Of a stretch of 64,000 nt of DNA, positions 45,480 to 57,242 are shown piece after piece. The translations under genes were made by a program, and so were the position numbers. How positions within the stretch are numbered: position 1 is the stretch's first letter; every line of letters starts with the position of its first letter. Location: assembly GCA_037176885.1 (NCBI GenBank), contig JAWWNJ010000007.1, positions 2,046,001-2,110,000 of the forward strand. Reading direction: 5' to 3'. The notes under the pieces were generated by a model that saw nothing but the letters and a program-made list of their open reading frames with translations, made no database searches and was not told the origin of the DNA. Source of the DNA: Favolaschia claudopus. Its lineage: Eukaryota; Basidiomycota; Agaricomycetes; Agaricales; Mycenaceae.

Positions 45480-46080
45480 ATCGACGCAACGCGTCGCTTT
45501 GACTTTATGGGCTGAGTAAGCAGCGCGTATAAGAGAGGCTGTGACATGCGTGACAATCCTCGCCTTCCTCTCTTGACGGTAGTATGCCTATAGTTCTCTC
45601 CAGAATTGGTGGCTGACGATCTTCTTCTCTGTCTAGCGTGTTCTGTGCTCTTCTTCCTCAAGATGTAAGCAATTTTCTCAATCTCGCCCAGCGTCGTTGG
45701 TCTGAATTTCCTTCTCGACAGCTGGCCTGCCCACAACTCCCGAGACGAGCGCACATGGGCCCGGCGCACAGAGAGACGTCTGCCACAGTCGTTGTGGTCC
45801 CGTTGTGGTTTCAGTGTACCCTTCCGGCCGCCCTTCGCACGACCATGCCCCGCCGTCGAGTTCTAGGTCGGTTTCGACCGGCAGCCTGAAAGTTCATGGC
45901 GGGTAAGTGCTAGGGGACCAGCACGGCTAGGCGGGGGCGAGATTATATCATCGGGACTTATTTTTTGTACACGACTGGGGCACCGGAGCAATATTGGAGA
46001 GCGGGGGTCCATAACGACGGAGGACGTTTGCGAGGACTAACGCCTGGTCAGTATTCATTATGGGTTCGCAAACTCTACTC
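45480..46080 (+). repeat. Interspersed repeat copy R6
   Basis: Begins GCGTCGCTTTGACTTTATGG, TATAAGAGAGGCTGTGACAT and GCGTGACAATCC. It then has CTGGCCTGCCCACAACTCC, CATGGGCCCGGCGCACAGAG, GGACCAGCACGGCTAGGCG, GAGAGCGGGGGTCCATAACG and ACGGAGGACGTTTGCGAGGA, the same order as R3. Confidence 0.78.
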
Positions 46081-48178
46081 ACCTCTTGCTGCTTCAGACT
46101 GTTACTTCTACGGACGTCGTGCTTGAACAATTCTCGCATTCTGTTCCGCATCACACTTCTTCAATCCATCTTCTGTTCTCCGAGGCCTCTTACCAGGTAG
46201 TTTATATTGACTGGCGCCGCTTGCCCTCCTTCGTATACAAGAGTCGGAGAGATCTTAGTAGAGTCCAGGTTCAGACAAGAGAAGTACAATAGATCGATTT
46301 TCGTGGCAAGATGTGGATTGAATCTGTGCTGGGGTTGATACAATCTAAATACCGTTGTGTCAGTGCACGAGCGCGCGTGTCTCTTTGCTAAGAGACGACG
46401 AATAGAAACGATCCTTGCACTCTCATTGTGCGCAGTCGACAGCCAAACGGAAAGGGCTTGACATTCGGCAAACTCCGTCGTGTCTTGTCCTTAACCTCCA
46501 TCATCTGGCGCTCATCTTCTTCAAGATCTCTCCCGAACCCCCCACAGCCGAAGTGGATACGTCCGCTGTAGTGTCGGACATCGGTTACCTGCAAGGGAGA
46601 GCTCGCGGCGGTGTATAAGCTGGCGGCTGCCTTCCCAGGGGCAACTCTGGGTGGGCAGATCGCTAGTGAGAATCGCTTGCGCGCGGGCTTTATCACAGCT
46701 CCCTAGGCTGAGACCTATCTTGTCATGGGTCGAAGACGCTCCTGCCCCGATGTGAACTGACGAGAAGCTGAGCAAGGGACTAGGGCTTCGACCTCGACAC
46801 CGACCTTGGCTTTGACGATATTGACGACGTCGCCCGTGCTCGTGTTGGGGTGGCTTAGAGGTTTCGGGGAGCTTCTGTGTGGGTGGGAGGGCGTTTCTTG
46901 TCGGCGATTCTTTGTAGTTGAAGAGTTCCCAGAGAAGGACCGTGGATCCTCGTGCTTCGTTGTCGTCGACTCTGGGCCTAATGGTGCGCGTCTTAAAGCA
47001 ATCCAAACCAAATGCACGTTCAAATTCCACTTGTTTACTTGTCCTGTATATATACTGTCATCGTATTCGAGTTGCTTCGATATTGCAATGCTTCACTTTC
47101 AGTTTTCTATCCTTCGCGTGAATCTCTCACTTCGAATGCTTTCGAGATAACACTCTCAAAACGTGGTGTAGAACGGTATTGTAAATGTCAAGGGTACACG
47201 GGGAGCGCGCGCCTGCATCGGACGAAAACGCCCCACGAGGTCGTCTGCGATACTCGAACTTTGGAGGTTGTCGCGCTAGACAAGCGAACGGCTGAGCGCT
47301 GTTCCTCCCAGTCGAAGAGGGGGCAGGAAGCTCTTTTATTCAGATGCAGTTAGTAGAGACAAGCAGATCAGAGCAACTAAACATACCTTTTTTATGGAGT
47401 AGTGCACCTTCCTTCGTCGTCAAGCTGTGTCGCAGGTTCCGTCCACGAGAGCACTCTTCGAATAGTTGCCCAATTATGTGCATGAGGCTGACATTCATGG
47501 TGAAATCGAGGATACAAACACCGGCAGATTGACCTCATTGCGCGCAGATGCAACACTTCGACGTGAAGCTCTCGATTTTCATATGCCATCGATCCGGCAA
47601 CCATCCAGAGCCGCAGAGATAATGGTGGATAGAGAGCGGGCACCACTGAGGGAGTGTTGTCAGTCAGAAAAGAGTGAGAAAAGACAAATGTGGCGAACAT
47701 GGTATCGGAGACATTGGAGGATCGTTGTACATGCGAAGCTTCAAGCCACAAGGAGTATGACGAATTTTTTTGGAAGCAACTTTGTGAGACAGAAACCGAC
47801 AGTCAAGCTCTAAGAGCAACACGATGGGATCCAGAGACGTAGATCCAGCCAGGCCTGCAAGCGCGGTATCTTTTGTGGCGCGGAACAAGTGTCATGCGAG
47901 GATGGCCCATCCACAGTGTCTAGAGCGGCTCACATCAGGAGACGGTTGTTCTCTCTCAGGGACAGACAGAGTACTTGGTCGAGGATTAAATCTTTGTGCT
48001 TTGGACGTGCGATAGCTTTGGTGTAAAAAAGTTCAAGCGAATTCGAAGCAAATATCGATGAGATTGTCCAAGATCCAGCAGATACTTGGGATGATAAAGA
48101 TACTACACACGCGACAGCTGAGACGGTGCCATTGAAACTTGAGGGTTTGCAAAAGTCTTCGAAGACGGCAGTCCTTCC
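46081..48178. other. Stretch without a supported gene
   Basis: Several medium frames overlap on both strands (46521-47030 -, 47392-47751 -, 47466-47813 +). None has a recognisable domain, and overlapping frames on opposite strands argue against coding. Confidence 0.3.
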
Positions 48179-48962
48179 CTACGTCCAATGCCACTTCACT
48201 TCCTTTAAGGACTTGCAGCAGATCTTATGTCGACTCCAGTCCTCGCGTTGACAATCAACACTAGAACGCTGATCGTCAGCAACTATTGGGCGAAAGAATA
48301 GAGTCTCTCCAACCTGCAGTAGCGAGTAAGTTCGCACTTGGCGCACTGCTTAAGGTGTTTGCGCGACTTCTCACTTTCGTCGTGGCAAACAGCGCAGGAG
48401 GCTGACATGGGGAACGTGATGTCAAGGTCTCTTGCAGGGATGGAGAAAGTAGGGGGAAGATTGTTCATTCTAGCCATTTCTGCGTCAATCGCACGCACGT
48501 TTTCGGCACAGGGCCCGACGGCTGCATTACAGACATGGTGGACCTGCGAAGGTAAGTGAGATGAAAGACTCGGAAACAAAGACGAAAGCAGCGAAGAAGT
48601 GAACACACATAAGACAACGCACGGGGAGGAGTTAAATGCATCCAAGACGAGTTCATCCAGACCGTCTCTCGAGCATGGACCTCTAGCAAGATGCAATAAG
48701 ATATACGGCTCGTCGCATTGGCTGACGGTCTCTCACTGCAAAATTCACAGCGCCAGTTCCGATTGTGCTTCATATCAGGAGGAAGATTCCGCAGATATTC
48801 CTGGAGCCATTTATGCTTCTTTGGCATCGTTGTTGCGTCTGCAGGGAGAATGGGATTCAGGAGGATCTCCACCCGGCGTTGGTCGGCGCCATATCGGTCG
48901 TCGTTCTCGGGATCGCGGGAGCAGGAGCCATAGACAATTATTTGTATCTCTACAGTAGTCAT
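48179..48962 (-). CDS. MYND-type zinc-finger protein of a mushroom family
   Basis: Four exons read MTTVEIQIIVYGSCSRDPEN, DRYGADQRRVEILL, KWLQEYLRNLPPDMKHNRNW, then CEFC with an intron (donor GTGAGAGACC). They continue ARETVWMNSSWMHLTPPRAL, SYVHHVCNAAVGPCAENVRA and ARMNNLPPTFSIPARDLDI. A MYND finger follows: SASCAVCHDESEKSRKHLKQ, CAKCELTRYC, then across the last intron (GTTGGAGAG to GTTCTAG) SVDCQREDWSRHKICCKSLK, ending VKWHWT with TAG at 48179. All MYND zinc ligands (CxxC..CxxC..YC..C..H..C) are present. MYND fingers bind proline-rich peptides in regulatory proteins. The upstream WRCEFC pair suggests a second zinc site. I know similar uncharacterised genes in agaricomycetes. The partner is unknown. 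Confidence 0.83.
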
Positions 48963-49858
48963 ATTGTCGACTGAGGCAGGTATACAAAGTGAAGGGAAAG
49001 AGCAAGGATTCGAAGGCTGAAGCGGCCCAGTACTGTGCAGTGTGCGAACATTTCGCTGATTTCTGATGTGATCGCCGCCTCCGTCGCTCTTCCTCAAGAG
49101 TCAACCAAGCGCAACGTATCTGCATGGTGGGTTTTCGTCAAGATTGTTAAGGTGCTTTTTTTTCACTTAGCTAGATGCGCTGAGAGTCAAAGCAGCTACT
49201 ACAGTCACTACTGCCAGTGAAAGGAATTAAATGGATCAGAATTGCGCTCGTTCCACCTTCCCGAACCGTAAGGTAAACTGTCTATCTAGCACGCAACAGA
49301 AGCGGTAAAGATTCTGAATATCCGAATAGGAACAGGGTCACAAATTGGGCGCTGTAGCGGCCTAACCACCGCTTTGACCTTTTAATATCCTTAATCTCGC
49401 TCAACCGCCGAAACCGGATTCACAGCGACTCTGCACCTGACTTGCCGCCGCTCCAAACTTTCTATTTCGACTTCGAGAACGCTGCAGCTGTGTCTTGCGG
49501 CGCCTCCTCGTATCGCCTCGCGCCATTTTATATAGGTGCGCGCTTGCTCCCGACTCTCACTGAATCAGTGCTCACTGGCAGGACGTGTTGTTCATGCAGA
49601 GAGCTCCTGTAGAGCAAACGAATGATGGACACCAACACCGACCCCGTAAATGGTCTTTCCGTAATTTGCGGAGAAAAAGTTTTACTGCCTCCAGCGATAC
49701 GAGTCCAGAGTCAGGTTTAACACCTCACATTCATGCATATCATTGACCGTAGATACAGGACGTGTAAACCCGCCGCTCCCTGTTTTGGCCAGGTCCCCGT
49801 AAAGTTTGTGCACGTCAACATTGCAAGAGACAGAAAAAACTCGACTGAAGGAGTGAAC
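48963..49858. other. Intergenic stretch between MYND gene and kinase
   Basis: Divergent promoter region. No exon was recognised. A TATATAGG at about 49530 and the pyrimidine-rich part before 49640 may belong to the kinase promoter. Confidence 0.4.
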
Positions 49859-52678
49859 ATGCCTGGCGCTCTACACGCAGCAATGAAGTCGACTACTTCG
49901 TTGGTAGGATCGCCCTCGTCATCCGGGGGGAAGAAACAATGGCCGAAGGGTGGGGTGCGTGCGGGAACGGCAAAAAGCTCACAAAACCGAGGGCACCAGC
50001 AAACCGAGCCCAAGGCCTCATCCGCCGGGAATCAGCTGCCAGTATATCTACCAAAACAGAATAAGTCCACAGTACGTCGTGAAATGCCCCTTGGTTATGA
50101 AGTAGCTGACTCGCATCTATCGAAACCAGGCCCTGCAATCCTCGCCTTCCCCCGCCAAAGCTCCGGAAGGTTCCAGTCGACCCCGCGCATTCTCATTTGC
50201 GCGAAAGCGGAATCCTTCATTAACTTCTACCCAACCGTCTGCTAGCGTGCAACCCTCTTCATCCCCTCCCAATGCCAACGATAATCCGGGCAAACGATCG
50301 AAGAAGCGATCGTTCGCTGGCAGGTTCCCGTCGTTTTCAAAGCAAGCAAAACGAGATGCGGATGTGGACAAGGCCATGGCTTCGCAGCCGACTCACTCCG
50401 CAACGGCAAACGTGCCAAAGAGCTCGGTTAGGTTCCCATCGTTCTCAAAGCAAAGGAAGCGAGACGCGGACGCAGTCCAGGCCCTGACTTCTCAGTCAAC
50501 TCCTTCCCCACCACCAGATGTTTCCGCTTCTCTGCGGCCTTCGACGGAGCCCTTTAGGTCATTTGTCAACTTGTTCGCCCAGAGGAATTCATCCTTCGAG
50601 GAAGACGCCGTCGCCTCTTCTTCCACGACCAAGCACCCCATACGCGCGCCTCCGAATGCATTGGGTTCTCAGTCTGCAGCTCCAGAGTCGGTCCTGATAT
50701 TGATTGAAGACGCTGAAGCTGACCGATCCCAGAAAGTTGGAACAGGCTCCAAAGGGCTCTGCGAAACGGAGGAACTCATTCGCTCGCAATAAATCAAAGG
50801 GGAAATGGCCCGAGAAATCCGACTCCGCTGCCTCAGCTTCCTCTACACTGCTGAATGTGCCTCCACCTGAATTCATCACCGGCTGCTCCATCGACGATGC
50901 ATCCCTCAGGATGCCACCCGTCGTCAACGCCGGCCCCGATATTCATGGTGATTCGACGGCTGATCACAAGCCTCGTTTGGCTGTCTACATTCCTCGTCGC
51001 CGCCGTAGAAGATCTTCCAAATGCGGGCCATCCCTTAACATGGCTACTTCTACTGTCCCTTTTCCGACTAGCCCCAATGGAGCGAAGCCCAAGGGCGGAA
51101 CGCAAGCGAGTACTGTTGAATTGGAATTAACTGATGAGAGCAAATATTCGGTATGTCGCTGGTACAGAGAACTGAATAATCAATGTCAAGAAACCATTTT
51201 GAACGCTTCACAAATCGCTCATCCCCTCCTCGATCTTGCCCAAGATGTTTGATTTATTGTTCGTTCTTATAGACCGTCAATGACATGTAATAGGTCCTCG
51301 AAAATGTACGCGAGGAGACAGGCAGTGTTCCCGACACCAAACTTCATCGGCTCGTTGGCAAGCTCTGTTATTCTTCCAAACGATTCCCCCCCTCCCTCTC
51401 TATACAAGGGGTAGAACAAAGGAGCCCGCATCCCTTTGCGGGAGGCGGATTCGCAGACGTATATAAGGCTGTGTACATGTCAAAGCCTGTTGTTCTGAAA
51501 CAGCTACGACTCTACCTAACTGACACCGAACAGAAAAGACAGCGACAATGGGAGGTCGGTTTTGTCTGAAAGCTCTCTCCACACAAGCTGATGACGAATG
51601 CTCAGAAACTATGTCAAGAAGCCTTATTGTGGAAAACACTCGATCACCCTTCCGTGCTACCTTTCATTGGATTGTATGACGCAAATGACTCGAAGGAAGC
51701 AGTGGATAGCATTTTTTCGATGGCTATGGTCTGCCCCTGGATGCCAAATGGGACAGTCACGAATCATCTCAAGGGCTGCAAATCCCCGGGAACGGTCGAA
51801 ACTCTCGTGAGTCTCTTCCAGCGGTTACTATCTAGGATCTTTGATAGCCCTATGAAATGCGAAGCTCCTCGAAATCGCCCAAGGTTTACAATATCTTCAC
51901 AGCAAATTAGTCGTCCATGGAGACCTCAAAGGAAGTAGGTGAATTTTTTTTGATGGCGTTGGCAGGAATGAAATGGATCCTCGCAGACAATGTTCTCATT
52001 GACGACGACGGTCATGCGCGGTTGGCTGATTTTGGATTGGCGTCGTGGGCTGACGCAACGGCGTATAGTTCAGCACATGCAGGCAGTACACGGTGGCAAG
52101 CCCCCGAGCTATTGAGTCCAGACTCTTTGCATTCACCGAAAATCATCGGAACATATGCTTCGGATGTCTACGCCTTCGCCTGTGTTTGCTATGAAGTGCG
52201 TAGACAACCGGCTTCTAAACATACTGTAGACTAAACCGGTGCATAGCTTTACAATGAAGCACCGCCCTTCTCTGAACTCAATCAAGACTCTGCAGTTATC
52301 TGGGCCGTCACCATCGAAAAGAGGAGACCTTCCCGTCTGCCAAAAATTCCGACACAAATGTGGGCGCTTATTGAGACGTGCTGGGCACATGAACCGGGTG
52401 CGCGACCAAGGGCTGGCGAAATTGTCAAGATAATGCAGACTGACAAGCGGGCTCGCTCGGCTGAACTGGAAGGAAGCCTCGCTTCCCCTGCGGAACCGGG
52501 CGCGAAGTATAAACCACCCCGAGCACCGTCACTGACTGTGTCGATGACCTTACCCGTATGTGTGTTTCAGAAATCCTCCCCCACATTTCATTGACCGCAA
52601 GAGTACTTAGACAAAACAATATTCATTGCGGAATTCATCTTTCTCGCATTTGTTTCCCAGTCCATCGCCTGCCATTGA
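49859..52678 (+). CDS. TKL-like protein kinase with HGD catalytic loop
   Basis: The N-terminal part is long, basic and Ser/Pro-rich, with two near-repeats (AGRFPSFSKQAKRDAD and SVRFPSFSKQRKRDAD). Introns of about 88 nt (GTATATCTACC to GAAACCAG) and 66 nt (CA^GTCTGCAG to CGATCCCAG) keep one frame. The kinase domain begins HPFAGGGFADVYKAVYMSKP (glycine loop), with the lysine in VVLKQLR. The glutamate helix is EKLCQEALLWKTLDHPSVLP. The catalytic loop after YLHSKLVV is HGDLKGNNVLIDDDGHARL, the magnesium loop DFGLA, and the activation end GSTRWQAPELL. SDVYAFACVCYE and ETCWAHEPGARPRAGEI close the domain. Agaricomycetes carry large families of such kinases. Pseudokinase status is unlikely because K, D, N and DFG are all present. 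The start at 49859 is plausible but not certain. The stop depends on the last splice (52678; read-through stop 52594, alternative 52832). Confidence 0.82.
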
Positions 52679-55430
52679 GCTGAATTGGCGCAAGGGAAAG
52701 CGGGTGTTCTCCGAATTTTTGCGTAAGATAAAGACACCGGATACGTGTAACGACGGAGTGCCTCAACAAGCAGGAGGACGCAAACGCTCGCGCATTCTCA
52801 GTCTCATCCCCCAGCGTACGCCATGGACCTAGAATTGAGCGTCGATAGTCAGTACAAATGGAATGGAGCAATATCGACAGTCTTGAAAACAAATATAAAA
52901 GAGAGGCGGCGACTGGGCTTAGAGCTACGGAGGTAGGTATAGACTTTCGGCGTCATCCCCGCGAACCTAGGTGTTCTCATCGATGAGGGCCGACCGCTCG
53001 TCGTGAGCGGGTGCTAGAGGAAGCGAGTGCGGATTTGACGAAGGATTTGACGAAGTCTGCGCCCGTTCTGCCTCTGTTTCCGTCACGGCAGAAAGTACGA
53101 TACAGGGTCTTCCCGCTCGCGTATCTTCACGAGAAACTGCCAGGAAGCAAGCCAATTTTGCGCCCGCGTCATCCATATTTCTTCCAGCTCTCCGACCTCA
53201 TCGCATACGCTCGCACAGGGCCAGCGCTTGAGAATGTGAAAACACACCCGCCTCTGCAATGGAGTCTCGGATGACACGCTCGTGCGCCGTCGTCAGGAAA
53301 CCAACAGTCTAGAGGACCGTCTCACTCTCCACACAAGCTCTGCTGCACAGGGCCGCCTTGCAATTGCCTTCCCTTCAAGAGCCTGCAGGCGATCGCATCT
53401 TCCGCAGAAGCCGCATGTTCGAGATCCTCAGCATTCCGTGGTTCACGCTTTTCGATTCCGTCACAGGTAACTTAAAGGTCCCTGCAAGTTCGCGACAACG
53501 ACACCAAGCACGACCGCCGAAGGCTACGTTGCGAGGTCCCTGACGCCCCCTCATTTCGCTCTCCAGCTGCTCAGCTCAAGCTGCATCTTCCACCCGCTCC
53601 GCCACCGCACCAAGCCTACTTCGCATACCCCTGCTCGCAAACGATTGACCGAGCCTTGCGCCCAAAGAACCTCCGGGCAGGATCATCCAACCAGTGAAGG
53701 ACTAAGTCGGGACTGACGAAAATAGTGGCCAAGTAGACAACTTTGAAGTAATCAGGATCGGGTATGTACAACACGACGGGGTGCGCCTACATAATCGCAC
53801 TACAAAGGGGCTGTAGCCCTTCGCTCCGGACTTGTCCGGGGCAGCACGGAACTGCCATAAGACGACAAAGAGGCGTTCTCTCGACGCGAAGGGGTACTGG
53901 CAGAAGTGAAACCGAGTATGTATTAGTATGCCATAATCATAGCTTGAAGGGGAGAAAAATACCAGATTTACACAGCGGGATGTGTGTATGGCGAGATGCC
54001 TAGTTGTCCGGATTCTAGACAGGGCTGTCCGTTATGCCTCAGGTGGAGGTGTCGTTCCTACGTTCACTAACATGGAGAAAGGAAGTCGTATGGCGTGGGC
54101 TGAACGCGTTGAGGCATAAGGAGAGATCGGGCTGCAACGCACGTTAGTATGGATTGGTGGTTTATCGTATATACCTGACGATCCGTCTTGCCCAAGTATC
54201 ACCCGCCTGCTTGCTTCATCTTCACAATTCATGGCCAGAGTTCTTTGCAAACTTCATCGCCTTCGCACGGCATAGAGCAATATAGATCCAGTAATAGCGT
54301 CTTGAATCTTGACCATTTCCAGCCTCACAGGTCATGCCGGGTGTTTGGAGTCTTAACAGGCCGATTAATCTCCTGACCGCATTAGAAATGGACCGCGTCA
54401 AGCGCTGCTGTAGCTGCTCCGTAGACTCTCATCCACGAAGTGAGTGTTACCGAGATGTGGCAAGCGTGCTGCGGAGACAGAGTCCGGGAAGAGCATCCTC
54501 CGATGGCATAATGAGATGGTACCAATGTTTATTGAAAAAGACATGTCTAGTAGTCTGTCTTGCAAGCAAAGCATGAGATGCGAACGCTTCAGCAACGACG
54601 AGTGCGACTGAGTCCTCTTCGAATGCCCGATTTCAACGTGACAAAACTGGGGGGAGGTTGGCCACTTAGACACATATTTGGGAATATATGCATACTCAAC
54701 GTACTCAACACTCTTTTCATCGAGGTTTGAGCGCTTCATTTGCACAGACGGTTGAGTGGCAGAAGAAGAGGGAAGGAGGCAGGCGGCCCGCCCAAACGAA
54801 TGTCCCACGTTACGGTATCGCCCACAGGAACTTTTCGCAACTTGCCGATACTTACCCACGGTTCAAACCAACAACTCGATTTCCAGCCGCAAGCCGAGTT
54901 CAAACGAAGGGTTCACGGCAGTAGCGGTGGGTCGTATACTGCTATAGTGACAGCTTAATCACATTAATTCTCACTTGGGCATTTGTTAAAAAGTAAAAAT
55001 CCATTCAAGAAGTTGAACAACGACTATTGAAAAGTTCAACTTGGATTTATTCCAGCTCGGAATGGTCACAGGTGGTCCGGGTATGATATATCTCCACAAA
55101 TAGTCTCTCGCAAGACATTATGCCGACTGACTCCGTCTGAAGGGCCAGCTATCGCAAGGCCTTGCACTCGTTCAGCCCAAGTGACACCGAAATGTGCAAC
55201 CGGTCGCTTGTTGCAGCGGTGTAAGGCGCAGCTCGAACACGATTTGCCAAATCGTGGTACAACTGCAGTCCCAGTGGCGTGTGGAACATCGAGCTCATTC
55301 CTAAATCCGAAATTATCAGAACTGGATATCACAGGTGGAACGAACAAATGTGCATACCTCCGAGTCGACGTCGTCCACCGCGAAGCTAAGAACATTTCAT
55401 CCTCGCCACACCTCCAGATTTCAACACCCC
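52679..55430. other. Stretch without a supported gene
   Basis: The plus-strand frame at 53011-53274 (VRYRVFPLAYLHEKLPGSKP) and the minus-strand frame at 54398-54859 are the longest. Neither has a family motif or clear splicing partners. The right end may contain a last exon of the membrane protein at 55431 (see there). Confidence 0.3.
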
Positions 55431-56289
55431 TTACCAACGCGCACCCTCGGGGCGGAGGATCGGAGGCAAATCTTGCTCCGCATCACGACGGGCGGCGGCA
55501 GCCCGCGCAGCCTGCATGGACTTCTTCCGACTCGGCCCGATATACGGCTTTGGGATATCCGAGTCTTTGTGTTTATTGTGTCGGGTGTTGGCATGCGTGA
55601 TGGATTCACGAAGAGCGGATTCGTCGAATCCGTACCATTTATTTTCCATTGAGACGAGGTAGGCGGGTGGGTCACTGAGCTTGTCGGTCTCGCGGAGGAT
55701 AGAGGGTTTACGCGGTGCCTCGTCGACATCCTTGAGACTCAGGGATGGCTGAGCTTTGGGACTGCGAACAGACGATTGTTTCATCTGCATACAACGTCAG
55801 CCTAATCAATCGATGCGCAAGATGAAAAACGCACGGATTTGTTTCCCGTATACGCAGGAGGAGGAGCCGCAATCGGCTTCGTCACCACCTCCCCCACCAT
55901 GATCTTCTCGACTTTCTGCGAGAAGGAAAGTTTCTCCCTATTGGGCTACATTTCATCCAACATAAGTCAAAGGTAATGAACGAAAGGCATTGAAAACTCA
56001 CATTTTCACTGGGCAACTTCGCACTCCACACCTTACTGCTCTTATACGCATAATAGCATATAAACAAAAACCCAATTCCGAGGGAGACCGCCATGAGAAC
56101 GATACCCCAGACGGGTAATTTGGGCGGAGCGGGGACGCCCTGAGTCAAAGGATCGACCCAATTTGACGAGGTAGGCGTTGCCGCGGAAGGTGTGACGAGG
56201 AAGGTGGGCATGGGGAAGGGGTCCCAGTGGAAAGGGTCGAAAGAAGTATAAGGACCAGCGGTATCTTGGGGAGCAGGAGCAGGAGGCAT
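55431..56289 (-). CDS. Small single-pass membrane protein, function unknown
   Basis: Exon 1 begins MPPAPAPQDTAGPYTSFDPF, is rich in Pro, and carries one strong membrane helix (VWGIVLMAVSLGIGFLFICY, residues about 61-80), followed by YAYKSSKVWSAKLPSEN. A phase-0 intron (GTGAGTTTTC to GAAATGTAG) leads to PNREKLSFSQKVEKIMVGEV and TKPIAAPPPAYTGNKS, and another phase-0 intron to MKQSSVRSPKAQPSLSLKDV. The tail includes DPPAYLVSMENKWYGFDESA and ends ILRPEGARW at 55431. The final GG^GTAAGG could be a splice donor joining, via GGATTTAG, to an exon running down to 55066 (NELDVPHATGTAVVPRFGKS), so the true stop may lie there. Two PPAY motifs in the cytosolic tail would be typical NEDD4/Rsp5 WW-domain ligands. 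This is inference. Confidence 0.6.
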
Positions 56290-57242
56290 ATTGTTGATTA
56301 TGAGTAGATGTGGATGGGTGGGTGTGGTTGTGTGAAGGCAAATGTACGCTGAGTAGCGAAGTGAAGAAACTACATACAGCGAAAGGCAGAGGTATTTATA
56401 CCAAGAAAGAAGATAGGGGGCGAGACATACTTCTTCGTGTCTTGGATTTTTTTTCGGCGTCTTGCAGTGAGACATTGCTCTCGATCAGTCTAGAGCGCAC
56501 TCTAGACTCCGTGTTTGAGTTGAATTCGACCAAACATACGCCCGAAGACACCGAATTCGACGAGAAGAACGAGACGCGAAGAAGTTGAACATTTGGATGA
56601 CGGTCAAATGTCAGAAAAGATTGTCCATGATTTTCCAACGTAAATCTATTCCAGATGGACCACTCAGGCTCACCATCTCTCGCCAAGTTTTGTCAATAGC
56701 TTCAGGTTGTGTAATTATGCACCAAATATCGCAAGCCAGGTCGAAGTTCGGTCATCTCGGAGAAAGTGAGACATTGAGGTTTTCTCGTCCAAATGTCTCA
56801 GCATCGAAACCGCAATTCCCGAGAGAGCGTTCTAGATGCCTCCGGCCATTTTTTATCGTTCAACCTCCTCCATGAGAGGTGATTTTGTTGCCATCAACTT
56901 TGGTTGAAAAGTTCGGCTAATTCCGCGGGCACTGATCAAGCACTGATGAGATAGTTTTTTGATTCTCAGAATTTCATCAGACGCACCAACCGCGACAAGC
57001 TCAGCGCTTGTTTTGCGTATCCTTGCCGCTCAGTACTACGTCAATAGATAGAATTGAGTGTGGTCTTGCGTTTACCTGGATTATCTAACGAAAAGCTCCG
57101 AAACGTTGCTGAATTATCGAGACCTTGTCAAGACCACAAGAAAACAGGATCACTTATAATTGGGCATAGAATGCGGGCACAATAAATTCCGGGGGTGCTA
57201 TACCTGACTCAAATTCCGTCTTGCTCCGAGCAATGCAGTGTT
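56290..57242. other. Intergenic stretch between membrane protein and dehydrogenase
   Basis: Promoter of the gene at 55431-56289 plus non-coding sequence. The frame at 56585-56875 shows no motif. Confidence 0.4.

Noticed and set aside
47392..47813. Two medium open frames on opposite strands
   Set aside because: They overlap fully, and neither shows a domain, signal or plausible introns.
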